Positions 59,960-64,000 of a stretch of DNA of 64,000 nucleotides are shown here, one piece after another (the first letter of the stretch is position 1; each line of letters opens with the position of its first letter). The translations under genes and the position numbers were made by a program. Source of the DNA: an uncultured Eubacterium sp. (GTDB taxonomy: Bacteria > Bacillota > Clostridia > Oscillospirales > Acutalibacteraceae); contig NZ_CAKTGT010000003.1 in assembly GCF_934561735.1 (NCBI RefSeq), positions 62,001 through 126,000 of the forward strand, written 5' to 3'. The notes beneath the pieces were generated by a model that was given only the letters and a program-made list of their open reading frames with translations, had not been told where the DNA came from and did not search any database.

Positions 59960-60992
59960 ATTGCTTCAGCTCCTTTCCGACGCTGTAGGATTCAGCCGTT
60001 ACATAATCATAAAAATACAAATTATCTTCATTATCGGTAAAAAATTCGCCAAGTTCTATGAACGGTTCTTGGTATTGCTTTGAGCCGTCATATTCAAAAT
60101 TAACCGTTACAACATACGGATTGTGCCCCAAAAATGCAGAAGTCTGCTTCTTATCAACAGGATAGCCTTTGTTTTGATAGAAAAGGCAAAATTCCTTTAT
60201 AAACCCGGAGCCGTTTTGCTTATTAAATTCCTTATCGGAAAACTCCGAATTTGAAATATAATCCGAATATGCTATAGTTCGGTTTTCAAGGCTTATACAT
60301 TCAATATTGTCATATTTAATATTATCCTTATCAACGGCGGTATTAACATAAAAATATTTTTGGCGGCGAACCTCAAGTAGCACGCTGTCGGAAAACTCGT
60401 TGCACTTAATTACAACCTTTTCCTTTTTGCCGTTTTTGTCATAATAATCGGCATACTTGGTGTCCGGATAACAATCGGCGTCTTTGCCGGACAGCAAGGA
60501 ATATCTTTGATATTCGTCAGGCACAACAAAAGTTAAATCGGCAAATTCGATTTTTGTACCTTCACATCCTGCGTCCGTCACCTTATTATTTATTTTTTCA
60601 TCGGCATTAAAACCAAATGCAACTATCGAACAAACAACAATCCCCACCGCACACAACAAAAGAGCGACAATAAAAAATCTTTTACGCTTTTTATTCATTT
60701 TGCCGAGTTGAGATGACAACGAAGCATTTTCACTTTTCAATCGGTCAAGTTCCGATTTGTCAACAGCAAGTGAATCATTATGCCCGGACTGAAGTCCGAT
60801 AAGCTCGTTGCCGTCAATCCCCATTATTTCGGCAAGTTTAAGCATGGTTGAAAGTTTTGGCATCGATTCGCCGTTTTCCCATTTTGAAACGGCTTTGTTG
60901 GACACTCCGAGCAGATCTCCGAGTTCTTTTTGTGACAGTCCTTTTTGCTTTCTTAATTCAACAATTCTGTTTGCAAATTCAAAATTATCCAT
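59943..60992 (-). CDS. Membrane-bound XRE-family protein with outside domain
   Basis: 349 residues from ATG at 60992 (MDNFEFANRIVELRKQKGLS), with GGAGGTGACGA upstream; the frame to 61058 lacks a site. The helix-turn-helix is at about 6-60 (LSQKELGDLLGVSNKAVSKW), followed by a coiled-coil stretch, one membrane segment (about 107-128) and an outside domain of about 220 residues with no recognised family. A DNA-binding domain tied to the membrane suggests direct signal passage. It overlaps the DUF2339 gene. Confidence 0.8.
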   Translation of the reverse strand: MDNFEFANRIVELRKQKGLSQKELGDLLGVSNKAVSKWENGESMPKLSTMLKLAEIMGIDGNELIGLQSGHNDSLAVDKSELDRLKSENASLSSQLGKMNKKRKRFFIVALLLCAVGIVVCSIVAFGFNADEKINNKVTDAGCEGTKIEFADLTFVVPDEYQRYSLLSGKDADCYPDTKYADYYDKNGKKEKVVIKCNEFSDSVLLEVRRQKYFYVNTAVDKDNIKYDNIECISLENRTIAYSDYISNSEFSDKEFNKQNGSGFIKEFCLFYQNKGYPVDKKQTSAFLGHNPYVVTVNFEYDGSKQYQEPFIELGEFFTDNEDNLYFYDYVTAESYSVGKELKQYVIKD

Positions 60993-61102
60993 TTCGTCAC
61001 CTCCCACCCTTACATTACCAAATAAGCAGTCTAAAATCAATAACAATCTGCTAAACAATCTATAAACTGTAAATCTACTTTCGGTTCAATCCGTTCAAAC
61101 AT

Positions 61103-61132
61103 AAAAAAACGAGCCCATACGGACTCGTTTTC
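61103..61132 (-). terminator. Terminator of the gene at 61141
   Basis: AAAACGAGTCCG and GGGCTCGTTTT arms on the minus strand with TTT following, 9 nt after the stop. Confidence 0.85.
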
Positions 61133-61140
61133 ATAAATTC

Positions 61141-61398
61141 TCAGAATAATTTAATTTGTGCGTTGTTGAGGTCGATTTCCTTATAATCAATTTCGTCAAG
61201 CAGTTCAAGGAACACCTTGTTATCCGACGGTGTAAGGCTGATTTCGAGATTTTTACCGTCATTCATATAAATGGAATACTTATACGGATGCGACATCATA
61301 TTGTTGAGATTTACACCTTTTTTATAAATTCTACTGATGTTTTCGGTATTAACTATAACCTCGTCATTTGTTGACACCTTGCCTAAATTAACATACAT
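61141..61398 (-). CDS. Small protein of unknown function
   Basis: 85 residues, MYVNLGKVSTNDEVIVNTEN then a beta-rich middle (YSIYMNDGKNLEISLTPSDN) and a helical end. It faintly resembles FlbD- or RemB-like small proteins ('MY..LG ... EVIV...I..I'), but not enough for a call. It has its own promoter, a leader with a strong hairpin and a terminator, so it is a separate transcription unit. Confidence 0.6.
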   Translation of the reverse strand: MYVNLGKVSTNDEVIVNTENISRIYKKGVNLNNMMSHPYKYSIYMNDGKNLEISLTPSDNKVFLELLDEIDYKEIDLNNAQIKLF

Positions 61399-61408
61399 TT
61401 TTTCAACT

Positions 61409-61466
61409 TGGCGAAACCATACTTTCGCCTCTCCCCTTTTTATTGCAGAGCTTCGGCCCGCAATTT
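61409..61466 (-). ncRNA. Structured leader before the gene at 61141
   Basis: On the minus strand, after the promoter, TTGC/GCAA arms enclose a GGGCCGAAGCTCT loop, then GGGGAGA leads into a perfect GGCGAAA-GTATGG-TTTCGCC hairpin just before the ATG. There is no purine-rich ribosome site other than GGGGAGAGG in front of the hairpin. No known riboswitch class was recognised. Confidence 0.4.
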
Positions 61467-61468
61467 TT

Positions 61469-61497
61469 ATCGTACCACATAAAATGCAATATGTAAA
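61469..61497 (-). promoter_or_regulatory. Probable promoter of the gene at 61141
   Basis: On the minus strand TTTACA (61492-61497) and TACGAT (61469-61474) are 17 nt apart. Confidence 0.6.
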
Positions 61498-61525
61498 GGA
61501 TAATTACAGAAATTTATTCGATTTG

Positions 61526-63409
61526 TTAATTTGCGGCAGGATGATAATTTGGCACTATTGCCATAAGCTTTTCACGAACATTTTCCTCGTTAATGTGTTT
61601 AAGTGATTCAAGCCACTTTTCAAAATGAGCAGAATCAAATTCCATAGGCTGATTTACAAAAATCTTTTCGTTGGCGGTACGCTTTCTCGTTTCCATTTCT
61701 TCAGACAATGAAAGTTCCTCATATAACTTTTCACCCGGACGAAGACCCATAATCTCAATAGGAATTTCGTTTTCGGTAAAGCCCGAAAGACGGATAAGAT
61801 TTTTTGCAAGGTCCATAATTTTAACAGGTTCGCCCATATCAAGAACGAAAACTTCGCCGCCCTCGGCAATTCCGCCTGCCTGACAAACAAGCTGTGCCGC
61901 CTCCGGAATGGTCATAAAATAACGGGTAATATCGGGATGCGTAACCTTAACCGGTCCGCCGTGTGCTATTTGTTCCTTAAAAATCGGAACAACCGAGCCG
62001 TGAGAGCCGAGCACATTGCCGAAACGAACTGCGGCATACTTTGTATTTTTGCTTTTATCGTTCATGTACTGAACGATAATTTCGGTAATTCTTTTGGTGC
62101 AACCCATAACATTTGTAGGATTAACCGCCTTGTCGGTGGAAAGAATTACCATTTTATTAACCTTGTATTCATCGGCAACAACAGCAACATTGTAAGTGCC
62201 GAAAACATTGTTTTTTACTGCCTCGCAAGGGCTGTCCTCCATAAGCGGAACATGCTTGTGAGCCGCCGCGTGGAACACAACATCCGGATGGAATTCCTCC
62301 ATAATTTCACGAAGTCTGTCTATATCTCTGACAGAGCCTATACGAACATCAATGTCTATCAAATCGCCGTACTTTTCGTTAAGCTGATTTGCAAGCTCAA
62401 ACGCACAATTTTCATAAATATCAAAAATAGCAATCCTTTTCGGAGTGTATCTTGCAACCTGATTGCAAATTTCCGAACCTATTGAGCCGCCACCGCCCGT
62501 TACCAATACCGTTGCACCTACAAGATAACGGCAGGCTTTTTTATCAAGCGTAATTTCAGGGCGGGACAAAAGGTCGGCAATATCAACATTACGGATTTTT
62601 TTAGGGTTGCCGGCATCAAACATTTCCTCCTGCGACGGGCTGGTTTTTACATTGCATTTGGTTTTCATCGCAATAGACAGGATTTCTTTTTGTCTTGCTT
62701 TTGAAGCAGACGGCAAGCAAAGAATAATCGTGTCTATTCTGTATTTCTCCGCTATTTCGGGAATTGACTCACAATTACCCACAACCTTAACGCCGCTGAT
62801 TTTTTTGCGAAGCTTTGCAGGATTGTCATCAACGGCAATTATCGGTCTGCCCTTTTCGTAATTATCATTTCTGAGCATTTCAATTACAAAATTGCCCATA
62901 AATCCGGCACCGACAATCATTACTCGCTCATTTTTTGAACTTCTGGCAATAATCTGTGACGGAACAACACGCAAAATTCTGTAAGCTATGCGTATACCTG
63001 CTATGCAAAAAACAAAGAGAAGCCAGCAAAGCATATACGAATATATCGGCATTCTGCCATCAATTCCGATGATGTCTTCAAACAGAACCCTATCAACAAA
63101 TATGAGTACCAAATCAATCACCGTGGCACTGCCAAAACTGCGTATGATTTCGTCTACGCCGGCAAAACTCCACACGCTGTTGTAAAGCCCAAATGCAAAA
63201 TTTGAAACAATACACACAAACGCCAATATCACTATATGCCAAGCAGACATTACAATACTTGAATACGAACTGTTTGCAACTGTGCCGTTCATAGTTATGT
63301 AGCAAGCCAGATAGTTTGATGAAATGAGCAAAGTAACATCAAGAAAAGCAATAATTATCTTTCTTATCAACGCCGCAAATCTTTGCTCTATAAACCTTTT
63401 CTCCGACAT
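61526..63409 (-). CDS. Nucleotide-sugar 4,6-dehydratase/epimerase, CapD/WbpM type
   Basis: 627 residues. Four or five membrane segments at the N-terminus (about 12-140), a first nucleotide-binding fold (VMIVGAGFMGNFVIEMLRND), then the catalytic short-chain-dehydrogenase domain starting VLVTGGGGSIGSEICNQVAR with STDKAVNPTNVMGCTKR and the end GLRPGEKLYEEL. These enzymes (CapD, PglF, WbpM) turn UDP-GlcNAc into the 4-keto-6-deoxy sugar for capsule or glycan synthesis. Normal length. Confidence 0.93.
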   Translation of the reverse strand: MSEKRFIEQRFAALIRKIIIAFLDVTLLISSNYLACYITMNGTVANSSYSSIVMSAWHIVILAFVCIVSNFAFGLYNSVWSFAGVDEIIRSFGSATVIDLVLIFVDRVLFEDIIGIDGRMPIYSYMLCWLLFVFCIAGIRIAYRILRVVPSQIIARSSKNERVMIVGAGFMGNFVIEMLRNDNYEKGRPIIAVDDNPAKLRKKISGVKVVGNCESIPEIAEKYRIDTIILCLPSASKARQKEILSIAMKTKCNVKTSPSQEEMFDAGNPKKIRNVDIADLLSRPEITLDKKACRYLVGATVLVTGGGGSIGSEICNQVARYTPKRIAIFDIYENCAFELANQLNEKYGDLIDIDVRIGSVRDIDRLREIMEEFHPDVVFHAAAHKHVPLMEDSPCEAVKNNVFGTYNVAVVADEYKVNKMVILSTDKAVNPTNVMGCTKRITEIIVQYMNDKSKNTKYAAVRFGNVLGSHGSVVPIFKEQIAHGGPVKVTHPDITRYFMTIPEAAQLVCQAGGIAEGGEVFVLDMGEPVKIMDLAKNLIRLSGFTENEIPIEIMGLRPGEKLYEELSLSEEMETRKRTANEKIFVNQPMEFDSAHFEKWLESLKHINEENVREKLMAIVPNYHPAAN

Positions 63410-63443
63410 TCAGTTTCTCCTCCCGATTTTAGTCTGACAAAAA

Positions 63444-64000
63444 TCACTTATTTTCATCGTCTTTATCTTGCTTTTTCTTTTGTACACATTTTCTGATTAC
63501 AAATGCCAAAAGGCCAAGAACTACCGTTGCGCCCCCAATCGCAAGCGGTACAAAATAATACTCGTTATTATTTTTCAACTTTTGAATATTAATGCCAATT
63601 TCATTGAGCTTTTGCTCGTTTGTTTTTTCAATATTAGAAGTTGATGTTGTAATTTCTTCAACATAATCGTTTGCCGTTTTTTGCCTTGTTACCTCGGCTG
63701 AAGTTGACGAAACGGTAAAATCGCATTGCTTGTAAATTTCATCGTTTGCACAAACAACAACGGTTGCCGTGCCTTCGCCTATAGCTTTAATTTCGCCGCC
63801 TTTTTCTATTTGAATAACGCCCTCTTCGTCACAAAAATATCCCACAACGGCAGTTGCGTTAAGCGGTTCAAGAGTGTATCCGAGTTCTACACTGTCGCCA
63901 ACCTCAAGATTTGTTGTTGAAGCGTAAATTTCCATATCCTGTGCAGGAACATTCTTGGACTTTGTTGTCTTTTGCTTTGTGGTTGTTTCAGGCTTGGCGG
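63444..64000 (-). CDS. Surface protein with Ig-like domain and C-terminal membrane anchor (5' end outside the window)
   Basis: 185 codons are open to the window edge, so the start lies beyond 64000. A Thr/Lys-rich linker (KPETTTKQKTTKSKN) leads to a bacterial Ig-like (Big2-type) domain: LEVGDSVELGYTLEPLNATA, GEIKAIGEGTATVVVCA. Then come a Thr/Ser/Asn-rich linker, one membrane segment (LAIGGATVVLGLLAFVI) and a basic tail. It is probably the end of a larger cell-surface protein. It may form one transcription unit with the CapD-type gene 34 nt downstream. Confidence 0.78.
   Translation of the reverse strand, partial: AKPETTTKQKTTKSKNVPAQDMEIYASTTNLEVGDSVELGYTLEPLNATAVVGYFCDEEGVIQIEKGGEIKAIGEGTATVVVCANDEIYKQCDFTVSSTSAEVTRQKTANDYVEEITTSTSNIEKTNEQKLNEIGINIQKLKNNNEYYFVPLAIGGATVVLGLLAFVIRKCVQKKKQDKDDENK

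Noticed and set aside
1..64000. CRISPR arrays, rRNA or tRNA genes, complete insertion sequences, prophage
   Set aside because: None seen: no regularly spaced repeats, no conserved rRNA or tRNA sequences, no transposase or integrase reading frames.

Overview
This window looks like the chromosome of a low-GC, anaerobic, gut-type Firmicute, most likely a Clostridia member of the Ruminococcaceae/Oscillospiraceae type. The basis is AT-rich DNA with strong AGGAGG ribosome sites, ribosomal proteins in their zinc-binding forms, PerR with a reverse rubrerythrin, an EFR1-type flavodoxin-ferredoxin, and a CD1871A/4Fe-4S/TlpA redox cassette. The genus assignment is inference.

Layout. 1-15.7 kb (minus strand) is one unbroken S10-spc-alpha supercluster of 31 genes from rpsJ to rplQ. 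It has a consensus promoter, a leader of about 320 nt and a terminator after rplQ. 15.9-18.5 kb holds a repeat element, a Wzt/TagH-type ABC ATPase, an unknown membrane protein and a sortase-fold protein that has lost its catalytic residues. 18.6-22.3 kb holds ilvD and two secreted or anchored surface proteins. 22.4-26.9 kb is a run of small metabolic genes: EFR1 flavoprotein, Gfo/Idh/MocA oxidoreductase, a NUDIX gene broken by a stop codon, PnuC, CrcB, GNAT and a TfoX-N protein. 26.9-30.4 kb is an eroding, AT-rich accessory stretch with gene fragments, an XRE regulator, a DUF2971-like protein and two unknown genes. 30.4-32.8 kb is greA-lysS, where LysRS carries an extra tandem YegP-like (DUF1508) N-terminal region. 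33.0-34.8 kb (plus strand) is a candidate toxin-immunity island: DUF4417 with a toxin-like tail, an overlapping immunity-like gene, a degraded immunity tail and an intact barstar-like gene.

34.8-36.6 kb is a LiaF/DUF4097/PspC envelope-stress-like operon. 37.1-40.1 kb is ACT-hom-lysC (aspartate-family amino acids). 40.2-44.3 kb is an OmpR/histidine-kinase pair divergent from a CD1871A/4Fe-4S/TlpA electron-transfer cassette. 44.3-47.9 kb holds an AI-2E-family permease and a split HMA plus P-type Zn/Cd ATPase under a palindromic SmtB/ArsR-like operator. 48-53.8 kb holds a cytoplasmic GH28 hydrolase with a SecB-like gene, a DUF1624-type acyltransferase, trmB and a SulP transporter with a long charged tail. 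53.8-56.1 kb is serC-serA. 56.3-57.3 kb is perR plus reverse rubrerythrin behind a PerR box. 57.4-64 kb holds DUF2339 and a membrane XRE protein, a small unknown gene, a CapD/WbpM-type nucleotide-sugar dehydratase and the 3' part of an Ig-like surface protein cut by the window edge.

Two full copies and one half copy of a ~232-bp inverted-repeat element (15.9, 20.5 and 36.9 kb) are the clearest unexplained DNA structure. The full copies share architecture, but the internal hairpin keeps its pairing while its sequence differs. No rRNA, tRNA, CRISPR array or complete insertion sequence was found.
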